The notes: generated by a model from the letters alone, not told the origin. A DNA stretch of 50,361 nucleotides from Saprospiraceae bacterium (GCA_020631135.1 JAHDHU010000015.1:1-50361); one strand, 5' to 3'; counted from the stretch's first letter, positions 1 through 8,367 are shown. Translations and numbers: made by a program.

Positions 1-51
1 TCGACCTCAGCATTATGAATGCTGCGCTCTAACCAGCTGAGCTACCACGCC
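1..51 (-). tRNA. tRNA-Met (CAT anticodon), 3' part outside window
   Basis: Read on the minus strand from position 51, the sequence folds as the 5' part of a tRNA: acceptor strand GGCGTGG, D-stem GCTC/GAGC around AGCTGGTTA, and a 5-bp anticodon stem CAGCA/TGCTG enclosing TTCATAA, which gives anticodon CAT. The T-arm and the 3' acceptor strand lie beyond the window edge. I cannot tell from this fragment whether it is elongator tRNA-Met or a CAT tRNA modified to read isoleucine. A good promoter lies just upstream at 78-108. Confidence 0.93.
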
Positions 52-77
52 ATGTATTTGTGGCTTTTTCGGGCTCG

Positions 78-108
78 CAAAGATATAATTTTTACATTTA
101 TAGAACAA
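78..108 (-). promoter_or_regulatory. Bacteroidota-type promoter of the tRNA gene
   Basis: On the minus strand there is TTG (106-108), a 20-nt spacer and TATCTTTG (78-85). This matches the Bacteroidota housekeeping pattern of a TTG box about 20 nt from TAnnTTTG. It would start transcription about 20 nt before the mature tRNA 5' end at 51. Confidence 0.7.
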
Positions 109-151
109 TCATGAAGCCTAAACCTATTCTTTTAATTCAATTAAAAAATAT

Positions 152-826
152 ATGTTTTTTCCAGTAGGAGACGATCCCAATGTAGGCTTACACAAACCCT
201 TGTTCTCTTACGCTTTTCTTGTGGCCAATATTTTAGTTTACTTATATCAATTTAGTCTTTCAATGCCTCAATGTGAGTCTTTTATGGTTCATTTTGGAGC
301 TATTCCTGCAGAAATCACAGCTGGAGAGGATTATTTCACTTTGTTTACCAGCATTTTTTTGCATGCAGGATTTCTCCACATATTAGGTAACATGATATTC
401 CTTTGGGTTTTTGCCGATAACATAGAATCGATTATTGGCAATTTAAATTTTTTGATTTTTTACCTCCTTGGTGGATTGGCAGCAAGTGCTGTACATATTT
501 TATTGAATGCCTCGAGCACCATCCCGACAGTTGGTGCAAGCGGAGCCATTGCAGCTGTTCTAGGAGCTTATATCGTAATGTTCCCTAAATCAAAAATCAA
601 AGTTCGGTTCCTACTTTTTAAACCATTTACAATGTCTGCATTAGCTTTTCTTGGTATTTGGTTCTTTCAAAATCTATTTTCGGGTATTGGTTCCCTTGGA
701 CCTGAATCTGCCCAATCTGGAGGAGTCGCCTGGTGGGCGCACATCGGAGGATTCGTTTTTGGTGTTTTCTCGGGACTCTTAGTCAAAAAAATCTTTCAAA
801 CAAGTGATTCAAATAGTTACGTTTAA
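152..826 (+). CDS. rhomboid family intramembrane serine protease
   Basis: This is a 224-aa polytopic membrane protein that would cleave substrates inside the inner membrane. Rhomboid signatures are visible: the helix with HAGFLHILGN (71-80), the active-site GASG with Ser130, and the catalytic His197 in WAHIGG. About six membrane segments are present, which fits the six-helix bacterial core, and no extra domain is fused. The ATG at 152 has no strong Shine-Dalgarno sequence but gives a typical N-terminus. It stands alone between a divergent tRNA gene and lpxH, so the substrate cannot be inferred. Confidence 0.93.
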   Translation: MFFPVGDDPNVGLHKPLFSYAFLVANILVYLYQFSLSMPQCESFMVHFGAIPAEITAGEDYFTLFTSIFLHAGFLHILGNMIFLWVFADNIESIIGNLNFLIFYLLGGLAASAVHILLNASSTIPTVGASGAIAAVLGAYIVMFPKSKIKVRFLLFKPFTMSALAFLGIWFFQNLFSGIGSLGPESAQSGGVAWWAHIGGFVFGVFSGLLVKKIFQTSDSNSYV

Positions 827-881
827 TACCGGTTATTAATCATTCTATAACGTCTTAGTTAAACAAAAATTAAAATAGAAA

Positions 882-1004
882 CTCGCTGTTATCAGGAGCC
901 TTAAAGAACTAGTCTTATAGGTGATTGATAGAGCAAACAGCTTGTTTCAATTGTATTTGATCAGCATTACGTAGGGGCCTCAGAAGTGAAGGCCCTTTTT
1001 TATT
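882..1004 (+). ncRNA. possible structured small RNA ending in an intrinsic terminator
   Basis: The 231-base gap between the rhomboid gene and lpxH has no convincing reading frame but contains nested pairing. GCTG-ATCA near 882-893 can pair with TGAT-CAGC near 958-965, and inside lies a small AAACA/TGTTT hairpin. A strong terminator follows. Size and layout would suit a small RNA, possibly 6S-like, but a long 3' untranslated region of the rhomboid mRNA is equally possible. I cannot assign a family. Confidence 0.25.
974..1004 (+). terminator. intrinsic terminator upstream of lpxH
   Basis: The stem GGGCCT (975-980) pairs with AGGCCC (990-995) around a 9-nt loop and is followed by six T. It lies about 150 nt after the rhomboid stop codon, so it ends either a long rhomboid 3' UTR or a separate small transcript. 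Confidence 0.8.
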
Positions 1005-1057
1005 TCCCACCATATTCTTGTTAGAATCAAGCTATTTCTAACGATCTTTGAAAATCT

Positions 1058-1834
1058 ATGTCTGCCAAATCAATATATTTCGCTTCGGATTTCCACTTGG
1101 GTGCTGATACCGAAGTCGAATCGAGCAAAAATCGAGAGTTAAAAATATTGAGGTGGTTAGATTCGATAAAAAACGATTGTGATGAACTCTACCTACTTGG
1201 AGATTTATTTGACTATTGGTTCGAATATATTGAAGTTATTCCCAAAGGCCACGTTCGTTTTCTTGCCAAGCTTGCTTCATTCGTAGATTCTGGTATTCCC
1301 GTTCATATATTTACCGGAAATCATGATATGTGGATGTTTAGTTACTTCCAAGATGAATTGGGTGCGATCGTTCATCGAAAACCTATCAATAAATCACTTC
1401 AAGGGAAAAAACTGCAATTTGGTCATGGTGATGGACTTGGGCCAGGAGATCATGGCTATAAGTTTATTAAGAAGATATTTGGCAATCCCATATCACAATT
1501 GCTATTTGCAAGGTTGCACCCAAATCTTGCTATTCGTATTATGAGGATTTTATCACAACGCAAAGATAAAGTCGAACAAAAAAGAACAAGTTATAAAGGG
1601 GCGGATCAGGAATGGTTAATTAAGCATTGTGAAAAAGAAGTAATCAAAGATCATATTGATTATTTCATTTTCGGTCACCGACATTTACCTATCGACTTCA
1701 CTTTAAGCAATGGAACTTCGAGATACATAAATCTCGGAGACATGATTCATCACAACACCTATGCTGTTCTTAAAAATGGTAATTTAAGTATTCAAACCTT
1801 TGAAAATCAAGATGTACAAATATTTGGCAATTAG
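1058..1834 (+). CDS. lpxH: UDP-2,3-diacylglucosamine hydrolase (LpxH-type metallophosphatase)
   Basis: This 258-aa calcineurin-like phosphoesterase is the best match for the lipid A pathway step that converts UDP-2,3-diacylglucosamine to lipid X plus UMP at the inner membrane. All metal-binding blocks are present in order: SDFHLG (D11, H13), GDLFDYW (D49), GNHDMW (N88, H89), GHGD (H123) and FGHRH (H207, H209). A basic segment around 135-180 could contact the membrane, as in LpxH. A TCTTTG element at 1045-1050 resembles a weak -7 box. The next gene overlaps its 3' end, so the two are probably co-transcribed. The symbol rests on family motifs rather than on pathway neighbours. Confidence 0.85.
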   Translation: MSAKSIYFASDFHLGADTEVESSKNRELKILRWLDSIKNDCDELYLLGDLFDYWFEYIEVIPKGHVRFLAKLASFVDSGIPVHIFTGNHDMWMFSYFQDELGAIVHRKPINKSLQGKKLQFGHGDGLGPGDHGYKFIKKIFGNPISQLLFARLHPNLAIRIMRILSQRKDKVEQKRTSYKGADQEWLIKHCEKEVIKDHIDYFIFGHRHLPIDFTLSNGTSRYINLGDMIHHNTYAVLKNGNLSIQTFENQDVQIFGN

Positions 1835-2630
1835 TCTACTTATGTTTTCTTGCAAAGTTCAAGATAAAATTGAACCGATCGAGATCGCATCACAGGACTT
1901 ATCTCATCTATATATCGTGGACCAAGTAGATTTTATGGAGCTTGATAAGTTCGAAAATTTATATTGGGTAAATGGCAAAAAATTATCTCTAAAAGATTTT
2001 CAAAATGACCGAGAATACACCTACGAAAATGATCGATTGGGTAATATCAGTTCTTTAGATGTTTCTAATCCGCAAAAAATTCTTGTTTATTATGATGACT
2101 TTGATATGGTCATTTCACTAGATAATACTTTATCAGAAAGATCAAGAATTGACCTAAAACAATATGATTATACTGATATCAATGCAGTTGGTCTTTCGAA
2201 TGACAATAATGTTTGGTTGTATGATCCGATAAGTTTTCAATTGAAAAAAATAAATGAACGTGGTCAAACCCTAGCTGAAAGCCTCAATTTGAATTCTTTA
2301 AATCTCGACCTTTTTGATCCTACCAAAATCATAGAAAAAAACAACATTGTTTACGTCAATAGTCCAGAAGACGGAATATTTGTTTTTGACAACTTAGGCC
2401 AGTTTATAAAAATTATTCCTTTGACCGGAATAGATGATTTTCAAATTATCAAAGACAATATTGTTTACGCCAATCAAAATGGAGCCTTTTTCTATTCTAC
2501 GGTTCATTTCGATATGTTTCAGATAGAAGCCATTGACGAAAGTCGTAGAGAAACTTGGAAACAGTTTCGTTTAGCGAAAGAAAATTATTTTCTCGCATTC
2601 GCGAATGGCATTCAAAAAGGAAAAAGATAA
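1812..2630 (+). CDS. lipoprotein of unknown function
   Basis: The 272-aa product begins with a short lipoprotein signal, MYKYLAISLLMFSC, so Cys14 would be lipidated. I chose the ATG at 1812 over the in-frame TTG at 1800 because it gives the cleaner signal. The gene overlaps the end of lpxH by 23 bases. The mature part has regular beta-rich segments (for example NVWLYDPISFQLKKI and NIVYVNSPEDGIFVFDN) that look like blades of a beta-propeller, but I recognise no specific family. Its place after lpxH suggests an envelope role; this is inference. Confidence 0.75.
   Translation: MYKYLAISLLMFSCKVQDKIEPIEIASQDLSHLYIVDQVDFMELDKFENLYWVNGKKLSLKDFQNDREYTYENDRLGNISSLDVSNPQKILVYYDDFDMVISLDNTLSERSRIDLKQYDYTDINAVGLSNDNNVWLYDPISFQLKKINERGQTLAESLNLNSLNLDLFDPTKIIEKNNIVYVNSPEDGIFVFDNLGQFIKIIPLTGIDDFQIIKDNIVYANQNGAFFYSTVHFDMFQIEAIDESRRETWKQFRLAKENYFLAFANGIQKGKR
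2596..2607. repeat. 12-bp palindrome CATTCGCGAATG
   Basis: This perfect palindrome lies in the last codons of the lipoprotein gene. It shares the TTCGCGAA core with palindromes at 14778-14797, 34770-34781 and 43447-43460. Confidence 0.6.
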
Positions 2631-2636
2631 ATGATC

Positions 2637-2644
2637 TATCTTTG
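2637..2644 (+). promoter_or_regulatory. -7 promoter element TATCTTTG
   Basis: This matches TAnnTTTG and ends 4 nt before the ATG at 2649. If used, the mRNA would be leaderless or nearly so. No convincing TTG box lies 19-21 nt upstream, so the call is tentative. Confidence 0.35.
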
Positions 2645-2648
2645 ATTT

Positions 2649-2861
2649 ATGGAACAATTTGAGTCATCAAAACCTGGAATAAAACAAGCGCTAAAATCAC
2701 TAGGTTTTGGTGGATTTTTATTTTTTGCAGGAATTCGCACCGAGGAAGAAATTCAATTGGGAGAAACTGATTTTTCACATTTCATGTCAAGCTTTCTTAT
2801 ACTTTTTGGAGCCTATGTCTTGTACACAGGTGTGAAAGAGTTGATCCAAACTTTAAAATAA
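2649..2861 (+). CDS. small membrane protein of unknown function
   Basis: This is a 70-aa product with two short hydrophobic stretches (about 18-28 and 46-61) separated by an acidic segment (TEEEIQLGETD). The second is long enough to span the membrane. I recognise no family. It follows the lipoprotein gene after 18 bases, has its own possible -7 element, and is followed at once by a hairpin terminator, which supports it being a real last gene of the unit. Confidence 0.6.
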   Translation: MEQFESSKPGIKQALKSLGFGGFLFFAGIRTEEEIQLGETDFSHFMSSFLILFGAYVLYTGVKELIQTLK

Positions 2862-2862
2862 A

Positions 2863-2894
2863 AAAGGAGCTTCCCTAGACAGAAAAACTCCTTT
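2863..2894. terminator. bidirectional terminator between convergent genes
   Basis: AAAGGAG (2863-2869) pairs with CTCCTTT (2888-2894). A-rich sequence on the left gives a T-run for minus-strand transcripts from frr. The plus-side T-run is weaker. Confidence 0.55.
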
Positions 2895-2916
2895 AATTAA
2901 TATTTTAAGAGACTGA

Positions 2917-3480
2917 CTATACAGTCATGATTTCTTTTTCCTTTAATTCTAACAACTCTTCAACCTTTTTTGCACCATCTTTTATTAGTCCATCTATTTC
3001 TCCCTCTCTTTTTTTACCCTCATCTTCAGGATAACCATCTTTAACCTCTTTTTTCACAAAATCCATCATCTTTTGTCGAGCATTACGAAGTGAAATTTTA
3101 CAATTTTCACCAATACCCTTAGTTTGCTTAACCAATTCTGCCCTCCGTTCTTGAGTCAAAGGCGGAATATTAATACGCACAAATTCTCCATCATTCATCG
3201 GGGTAAGGCCAATATTTGCTGCAAAAATTGCTTGTTCAATCGGAGCTAGCATCGATTTCTCCCAAGGCTGAATACTCAATGTTCTTGAATCAACTGCCGA
3301 AACATTCGCCACCTGCGATAAGGCAGTAGGAGTACCATAATAGTCCACCTTAACTGAACTCAGCATGTTAGGAGATGCTTTACCCGCTCTGATTTTACCC
3401 AACTCATCTGCAAGATGCTGAATCGCTTTTCCAATGGTAGATTTTCCGTTGCTTATCGTGCTTTCTATAGTTTCACTCAT
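2917..3480 (-). CDS. frr: ribosome recycling factor
   Basis: The product is 187 aa, close to the usual 185. It works with EF-G to split post-termination ribosomes in the cytoplasm. Characteristic segments are present: LGKIRAGKASPNML, VKVDYYGTPTALSQVANV, the central INIPPLTQERR, and KNARQ-like SLRNARQKM. An in-frame GTG extends the frame to 3603, but the extension runs into the upstream peptidase gene and adds nothing conserved, so I chose the ATG at 3480. The usual partner pyrH is not adjacent. A membrane zinc peptidase lies 32 bases upstream instead. Confidence 0.97.
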   Translation of the reverse strand: MSETIESTISNGKSTIGKAIQHLADELGKIRAGKASPNMLSSVKVDYYGTPTALSQVANVSAVDSRTLSIQPWEKSMLAPIEQAIFAANIGLTPMNDGEFVRINIPPLTQERRAELVKQTKGIGENCKISLRNARQKMMDFVKKEVKDGYPEDEGKKREGEIDGLIKDGAKKVEELLELKEKEIMTV

Positions 3481-3512
3481 GGTACTAAGTTTTAAAATTA
3501 AAAGACAATTGT

Positions 3513-4205
3513 CTAGTCGTTTCCTAGCATTTGCAATGCAAAATAAAGAAACATTACCAATGCTGATAAAGCAGCTGAAACATAAGTCATGGCAGCCCAC
3601 CACAAAGCATCTTTAGCTCCTTCGTATTCTGCACCAACAGTCGTTCCAGTATTATCCAACCATGCCAACGCTCTTCTACTTGCATCAAATTCAACTGGCA
3701 GTGTTACTAAACTAAATAGAGCCGCGACTCCAAAAGTTACAGTTAAGGCAATCATAAACAAACTGCCAACACCTGCTCCCATTGCTCCCATTCCAAAAAT
3801 GAAACCCATGAATAAAAACTGTTGAATTCGAGTTGAAAACTGTACGGCAGGGACCAATTTAGATCTTAACTGCAACATACTGTAGGCTTCGGCATGTTGG
3901 ACAGCATGGCCACATTCATGCGCAGCTACGGCTGCAGCAGCAACGTGTCTTCCTTGGTAAACTTCAGGGCTTAAGCTCACCACCTTGGTTTGCGGATTGT
4001 AGTGATCAGTAAGCATACCTTGACCCTGAGTGATTTTTACATCATGCACCCCATAATGATTGAGCATCTGCTGCGCAATCTCTGCACCTGTCATGCCACT
4101 AGAAGTGGGTACACGGCTGTATTTTTTAAACTTACTCTTTAGCCTCGAGCTGATTATAAAACCAACCAAAGTGAAAAATCCTATTATTACATAATATAGC
4201 ATCAT
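3513..4205 (-). CDS. membrane zinc metallopeptidase, YugP-like
   Basis: The 230-aa protein has an N-terminal membrane helix (4-20) and the zinc motif HECGH (96-100) in AAHECGHAVQHAEAY, followed by two to three more membrane helices (about 130-170 and 205-225). This arrangement fits the neutral zinc peptidase family typified by YugP. The substrate is unknown. It lies between serS and frr with short gaps (28 and 32 bases) in a plus-free block, so the three may form one transcript. Two ATG codons in tandem open the gene, and either could be the start. Confidence 0.88.
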   Translation of the reverse strand: MMLYYVIIGFFTLVGFIISSRLKSKFKKYSRVPTSSGMTGAEIAQQMLNHYGVHDVKITQGQGMLTDHYNPQTKVVSLSPEVYQGRHVAAAAVAAHECGHAVQHAEAYSMLQLRSKLVPAVQFSTRIQQFLFMGFIFGMGAMGAGVGSLFMIALTVTFGVAALFSLVTLPVEFDASRRALAWLDNTGTTVGAEYEGAKDALWWAAMTYVSAALSALVMFLYFALQMLGND

Positions 4206-4233
4206 AGCTTAAAATATTTCTAGTTTATAAATT

Positions 4234-5514
4234 TTAGTTAATAATATCAAATCCTGTATACTTTCTTAGGACTTCTGGTATTATAATGCCGTCACTACTT
4301 TGATTATTTTCAATTAATGAAGCCATTATTCTTGGCAAAGCCAATGCACTTCCATTTAAGGTATGCACCAAATGCTTTTTACCATCTCCATCCTTAAATC
4401 GCATCTTCATACGATTACTTTGGAAAGTTTCAAAATTGGAGACTGAACTTACTTCTAACCATCTCTTCTGAGCTCCAGAATATACCTCGAAATCATAAGT
4501 TAAGGCAGAAGCAAAACTCAGGTCACCACCACATAAACGCAAAATACGGTATGGCAGTTCCAGTTTTTTGAGGATTCCCTCGACATGATTAAGCATTTCG
4601 TCTAAAACCTCATAAGATTTGGACGGATGTACCATTTGAACGATTTCAACTTTTTCAAATTGATGCAATCGATTTAATCCTTTTACATGTGCTCCATAAG
4701 AACCAGCCTCTCTTCTAAAACATGGTGAAAAAGCTGTGTATTTTTTGGGAAGATCTCCTTCAGCTAATATTTCCTCTCGATGAATATTCGTAACTGGAAC
4801 CTCAGCTGTAGGAATCAGATAAAAATTATCATTGGTAACATGATACATTTGCCCCTCTTTATCTGGCAGATTTCCTGTCCCGATCGCCGAAGCTTCATTT
4901 ACAATAAACGGTGGATTCAATTCGAGATAACCGGCATCACCCGCTTCATCCAGAAAAAACTGAACCAATGCCCTTTGTAATCTTGCACCTTTACCCATAT
5001 ACAATGGAAATCCCGCACCAGTAATCTTAACCCCAAGTGCAAAATCTATCATATTATATTCATTCACTAAGTCCCAATGAGGCTTAGCTTCTGCACCTAA
5101 ATCAGGTAAATCGCCCACTAAGTCTTTAAATACTTCATTGTCTTCATCCGAATTACCCGAAGGAACCAATTGGTTTGGAATGTTTGGAACTTGAAAAAGT
5201 AATTCATCTAATCCAGATTTAGTGGACTTCATATTTTCTTCAAGGCCAGCGGACATATTTTTAAGCTCGGTTACTGTAGTCTTTAATGCATTGGCCTCTC
5301 CTTGCTTACCTGACTTAAACAATTCTCCTATTGTTTTAGAATGTGTGTTTATTTTAGACAAAATATCATCATGTTCCGTTTGAATTTCCTTTCGTTTATC
5401 ATCCAATACGATAATTTGATCTAGGATATTCATTTGATCTTCAGACCACACCCTCTTTTTTAATCCTTCAACAATCTGTTGACGATTTTCCCGTATAAAG
5501 CTTACTTGTAACAT
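4234..5514 (-). CDS. serS: seryl-tRNA synthetase
   Basis: This 426-aa class II aminoacyl-tRNA synthetase charges tRNA-Ser. The N-terminal 110 residues form the long helical arm. The core shows TAE (236-238), motif 2 around FSPCFRREAGSYGAHVKG (262-279) and motif 3 around NGSALALPRIMASLIENN (387-404). Length and domain order are normal. It is the first gene of the minus-strand block serS, zinc peptidase, frr, and is divergent from the ECF sigma factor across a 293-base AT-rich gap. Confidence 0.97.
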   Translation of the reverse strand: MLQVSFIRENRQQIVEGLKKRVWSEDQMNILDQIIVLDDKRKEIQTEHDDILSKINTHSKTIGELFKSGKQGEANALKTTVTELKNMSAGLEENMKSTKSGLDELLFQVPNIPNQLVPSGNSDEDNEVFKDLVGDLPDLGAEAKPHWDLVNEYNMIDFALGVKITGAGFPLYMGKGARLQRALVQFFLDEAGDAGYLELNPPFIVNEASAIGTGNLPDKEGQMYHVTNDNFYLIPTAEVPVTNIHREEILAEGDLPKKYTAFSPCFRREAGSYGAHVKGLNRLHQFEKVEIVQMVHPSKSYEVLDEMLNHVEGILKKLELPYRILRLCGGDLSFASALTYDFEVYSGAQKRWLEVSSVSNFETFQSNRMKMRFKDGDGKKHLVHTLNGSALALPRIMASLIENNQSSDGIIIPEVLRKYTGFDIIN

Positions 5515-5807
5515 AATTTCTTGACTTAGAGCACAGCAAAATTGCGACTAAATAAAGTCTTGTTCTAATTAGAAGGGAATAAATTTTCAGGAATCCAGAA
5601 ATTTCAAAGTGTACAGTTTCAGTTATATGTTATCACTAAATCACTTAAAAACTTGTTAATTTTTCAGATAATATAGGTTTCTGCTTTACTTTTTAAATAA
5701 AAGGGCATAGTTTTATAGAATCTAATTATTAAAATAAACTCTTATCTATACGAAAATAGCTCTACACTGAATTAAAAACTGATTTTTAAATTTTAATGTA
5801 GATAGCT

Positions 5808-6389
5808 ATGAGCGTATTAAATCTTACCGACCAAGAGTTAATTAAGGAGTACTTAAAGGGAAATGAAAAAGCATTTGAAGTGCTTTTAAATCGTCATCGA
5901 GATAAGATATATACTTCTATATATCTATTTGTAAAAGATCGTGATAAAGCAGATGATATTTTTCAGGATGTGTTTATTAAGATTATAAACACCCTTAGAA
6001 AAGGCCGATACAATCATGAAGGAAAATTTGTGCAATGGGCAATGAGAATTTCTTACAACATGTGTGTAGATAATTTTAGAAAGAATCGTCGCCGAACAAA
6101 GGTAAGTGCGACTGAAACTTTTGACATTTTCGATGTTTTAGAAAATCAAGATGATAATCAAGAAACCATCATGATTAAAAACCAATCCCATAAAAAAATC
6201 AAAGAACTCGTGGACCAGTTGCCTCCAGAGCAAAGAGAGGTCGTAATACTTAGACATTACGCTGATATGAGTTTTAAAGAAATATCTCTGTTAACCCGTG
6301 TTAGCATCAATACTGCCTTAGGAAGAATGAGATATGCTCTGATCAACATGAGAAAAATGGTCGGGGAAAAAGAATATTTACTTAAGTAG
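5808..6389 (+). CDS. ECF-type RNA polymerase sigma factor
   Basis: This is a 193-aa sigma-70 family protein with only regions 2 and 4. Region 2 spans about 12-95 and includes DDIFQDVFIKI and FVQWAMRISYNMCVDNFRK. Region 4 spans about 128-185 and includes LPPEQREVVILRHYADMSF and a helix-turn-helix ending in SINTALGRMRYALINMRK. No anti-sigma factor follows; the next gene is a TPR lipoprotein, beyond a strong terminator. Regulation must therefore act elsewhere or by expression. Such solitary ECF factors are common in Bacteroidota. Confidence 0.92.
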   Translation: MSVLNLTDQELIKEYLKGNEKAFEVLLNRHRDKIYTSIYLFVKDRDKADDIFQDVFIKIINTLRKGRYNHEGKFVQWAMRISYNMCVDNFRKNRRRTKVSATETFDIFDVLENQDDNQETIMIKNQSHKKIKELVDQLPPEQREVVILRHYADMSFKEISLLTRVSINTALGRMRYALINMRKMVGEKEYLLK

Positions 6390-6425
6390 AATTAAGAATT
6401 AGCTTATATACAAACTATTTTGTAG

Positions 6426-6458
6426 AGGTGATGCTAAAGTGTGTCACCTTTTTTTTTG
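6426..6458 (+). terminator. intrinsic terminator after the sigma factor gene
   Basis: AGGTGA (6426-6431) pairs with TCACCT (6444-6449) and runs into ten T. It separates the sigma factor from the TPR lipoprotein gene. Confidence 0.9.
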
Positions 6459-6551
6459 CTTGCTTTAAAATATTACAGTTAACTAAAAATCGATTTAGCT
6501 CTTTTTTAGCTATAATGTTTTTTGTGACATGCGTCAAAGAAATTCCTTCTG

Positions 6552-6559
6552 TAAATTTG
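6552..6559 (+). promoter_or_regulatory. -7 promoter element TAAATTTG
   Basis: This matches TAnnTTTG and ends 20 nt before the ATG of the TPR lipoprotein gene. It follows a terminator, so a promoter is expected here. A TTG upstream (about 6522) is spaced too far for the consensus. Confidence 0.5.
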
Positions 6560-6579
6560 CAGCACCTATTGATTAAACT

Positions 6580-7575
6580 ATGAGATATCTTCCTTTTCTT
6601 TTGTTGTTAGTTTTGATTGCGTGTAAAGACAAAAACACTTCCGAAACCTTCGTTAAAACTGGTGATTCTATATTAGACCAAATGTCTTTAGATATAGCTA
6701 AAAATCCTTCTAAAGCAGAATTATATCACACGCGTGCAAAATATCTATATGAAGTAGAAAGCTATGACCAAGCAATTAGAGATATGCATTCTGCCATTCA
6801 ATTAGATTCGATGAACCCTCAATATTATCATCTAACAGCAGACATTTTTCTTGATTACTATAAATCTGATTCAGCTCTTAAGGCAATGGAAAAAGTTGTT
6901 TCGCTTTATCCAGATAGAACTTCTTCGCTTTTGAAACTTTCAGAATTACAACACATTCTTAAACAGTATGACCCTAGTATTTCAACAGTCAATGATATAT
7001 TAAAATATGATCCGCAAAATGCTGAGGCATATTTTATGCTTGGTTTAAATTTTAGGGAAATGGGTGAATCCGAAAGAGCGATCAATAGTTTTCAAACTGC
7101 TGTAGAGAATGATCCGGAACTTATAGATGCATGGTTGATCCTCGGTAACCTTTACGAACAAGCGAAAGATACACGAGCATTGGACTATTACAATAGCGCA
7201 GTTGCCGTGAATCCTGAAAACGTGCAAGCATTACATAGTAAGGCATATTACCTTCAAAATCATGGGAAGATTGAAGAAGCACTTAACATTTACGATCAAA
7301 TAAATACATTGGATTTGGATTATAAAGAGGCACATCTAAATAAAGGTATTCTATACATCGAGTTAGATAATAACAAACGTGCACTGGAAGAATTTGAAAT
7401 TCTTTGCTCAACACATCCGACCTTTCACCTTGGTTATTATTACAGAGGAGTGGTAAATCAGCTAGAAGGAAACAATGAGGCTGCTTTAAATGATTTTCAA
7501 AATGCCCTCAATTTAAAATCAGATTTTACAAGAGCCCAAGAAGCAATTGATCTAATTAACGGTCAAATAAATTAA
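6580..7575 (+). CDS. TPR-repeat lipoprotein
   Basis: This 331-aa protein has the signal MRYLPFLLLLVLIAC (lipidated Cys15) followed by tetratricopeptide repeats over most of its length. Clear repeat units include AEAYFMLGLNFREMGESERA, ELIDAWLILGNLYEQA and FHLGYYYRGVVNQLEGN. TPR arrays bind peptides or partner proteins, so it is probably a periplasm-facing scaffold anchored to a membrane. The partner is unknown. The DUF805 gene follows after 36 bases and may share the transcript. Confidence 0.88.
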   Translation: MRYLPFLLLLVLIACKDKNTSETFVKTGDSILDQMSLDIAKNPSKAELYHTRAKYLYEVESYDQAIRDMHSAIQLDSMNPQYYHLTADIFLDYYKSDSALKAMEKVVSLYPDRTSSLLKLSELQHILKQYDPSISTVNDILKYDPQNAEAYFMLGLNFREMGESERAINSFQTAVENDPELIDAWLILGNLYEQAKDTRALDYYNSAVAVNPENVQALHSKAYYLQNHGKIEEALNIYDQINTLDLDYKEAHLNKGILYIELDNNKRALEEFEILCSTHPTFHLGYYYRGVVNQLEGNNEAALNDFQNALNLKSDFTRAQEAIDLINGQIN

Positions 7576-7611
7576 TTGTCTTAACTTAAATCGATAATCA
7601 AAACAACTATT

Positions 7612-7968
7612 ATGAACTACTTTTTAACTGTACTTAAAAAATATGCAGTTTTTTCTGGAAGAGCTCGCAGAAGCGAATATTGGTATTTTGTTTTATTTAG
7701 TACAATAATTTCTTTTGCCTTGGCCTACCTTGATGTAGCTCTTGGAACCTTGTATATAGGTATGATTTACTCATTGGCTATTTTAATACCTTCAATTGCA
7801 GTGGCAGTTAGAAGAATGCATGATGTGGGTAAAAGTGGCTGGTATTGTCTAATACCTATTTACAATTTAATCTTGGCTTGCACCAATGGTGATGTTGGAA
7901 CCAACAAATACGGTCCAGATCCAAAGAATCCAGAGGCCTCGGTAGCTGATCACTTAATCGAAGATTAA
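7612..7968 (+). CDS. DUF805 family membrane protein
   Basis: The 118-aa product has the DUF805 pattern: an N-terminal FSGRARRSEYWYFVLF segment, about three membrane helices (25-43, 48-67, 82-98), and RMHDVGKSGWYCLIPIYN. The family is widespread in bacteria as small inner-membrane proteins of unknown function. It lies 36 bases after the TPR lipoprotein gene. Confidence 0.9.
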   Translation: MNYFLTVLKKYAVFSGRARRSEYWYFVLFSTIISFALAYLDVALGTLYIGMIYSLAILIPSIAVAVRRMHDVGKSGWYCLIPIYNLILACTNGDVGTNKYGPDPKNPEASVADHLIED

Positions 7969-8077
7969 AATATTTATCAAAAATTCTTCTTGTCAAGAAT
8001 GCTTAATAATTATATTTTAACATATTACGATTTTTTTTAATATATTAGTGGTCATTTTATTACTCAAATAATCGACT

Positions 8078-8281
8078 ATGGCCATATTAAAAGTAATTGA
8101 GGTGCTTGCAAACTCCACCAAGAGTTGGGAAGACGCCACAGCAAACGCTATTAAAAGAGCGTCCAAATCAGTAAAAAACATCAAATCAGCCTTTGTGCAG
8201 AGTCAATCTGTAACTGTGGCTGGCGGAAAAATTAAGGATTACAGAGTGAATGTAAAAATCACATTCGAAGTAAAAGCTTAA
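8078..8281 (+). CDS. dodecin family flavin-binding protein
   Basis: This 67-aa protein has the dodecin fold pattern: an N-terminal strand AILKVIEVLANSTKSWEDA, a single helix ATANAIKRASKSVKNIKSA, then two strands ending YRVNVKITFEV. Dodecins assemble into hollow twelve-mers that store or sequester riboflavin or FMN in the cytoplasm. It is a separate unit with a 109-base AT-rich upstream gap and an elaborate terminator downstream. Length is normal for the family. Confidence 0.93.
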   Translation: MAILKVIEVLANSTKSWEDATANAIKRASKSVKNIKSAFVQSQSVTVAGGKIKDYRVNVKITFEVKA

Positions 8282-8296
8282 TCAAAAATTTAAAAA

Positions 8297-8367
8297 GGTT
8301 ACCGAGGAAATAAACCGCAATTTTCCTTAACTAATATCTGAACAATATTTAACGGTAACCTTTTTTT
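8297..8367 (+). terminator. branched terminator after dodecin gene
   Basis: GGTTACCG (8297-8304) pairs with CGGTAACC (8353-8360), followed by seven T. The 48-nt interior holds a second hairpin, AGGAAA (8305-8310) with TTTCCT (about 8322-8327), giving a branched structure longer than a usual terminator. Confidence 0.8.

Noticed and set aside
2917-3603. Longer frr frame starting at 3603
   Set aside because: The extra 41 residues overlap the zinc peptidase gene and match nothing in the family; the ATG at 3480 gives the standard 187-aa protein.
7987-7999. Inverted repeat TTCTTG-T-CAAGAA upstream of the dodecin gene
   Set aside because: It is short, with no T-run and no conserved context visible; it could be an operator, but support is too weak.
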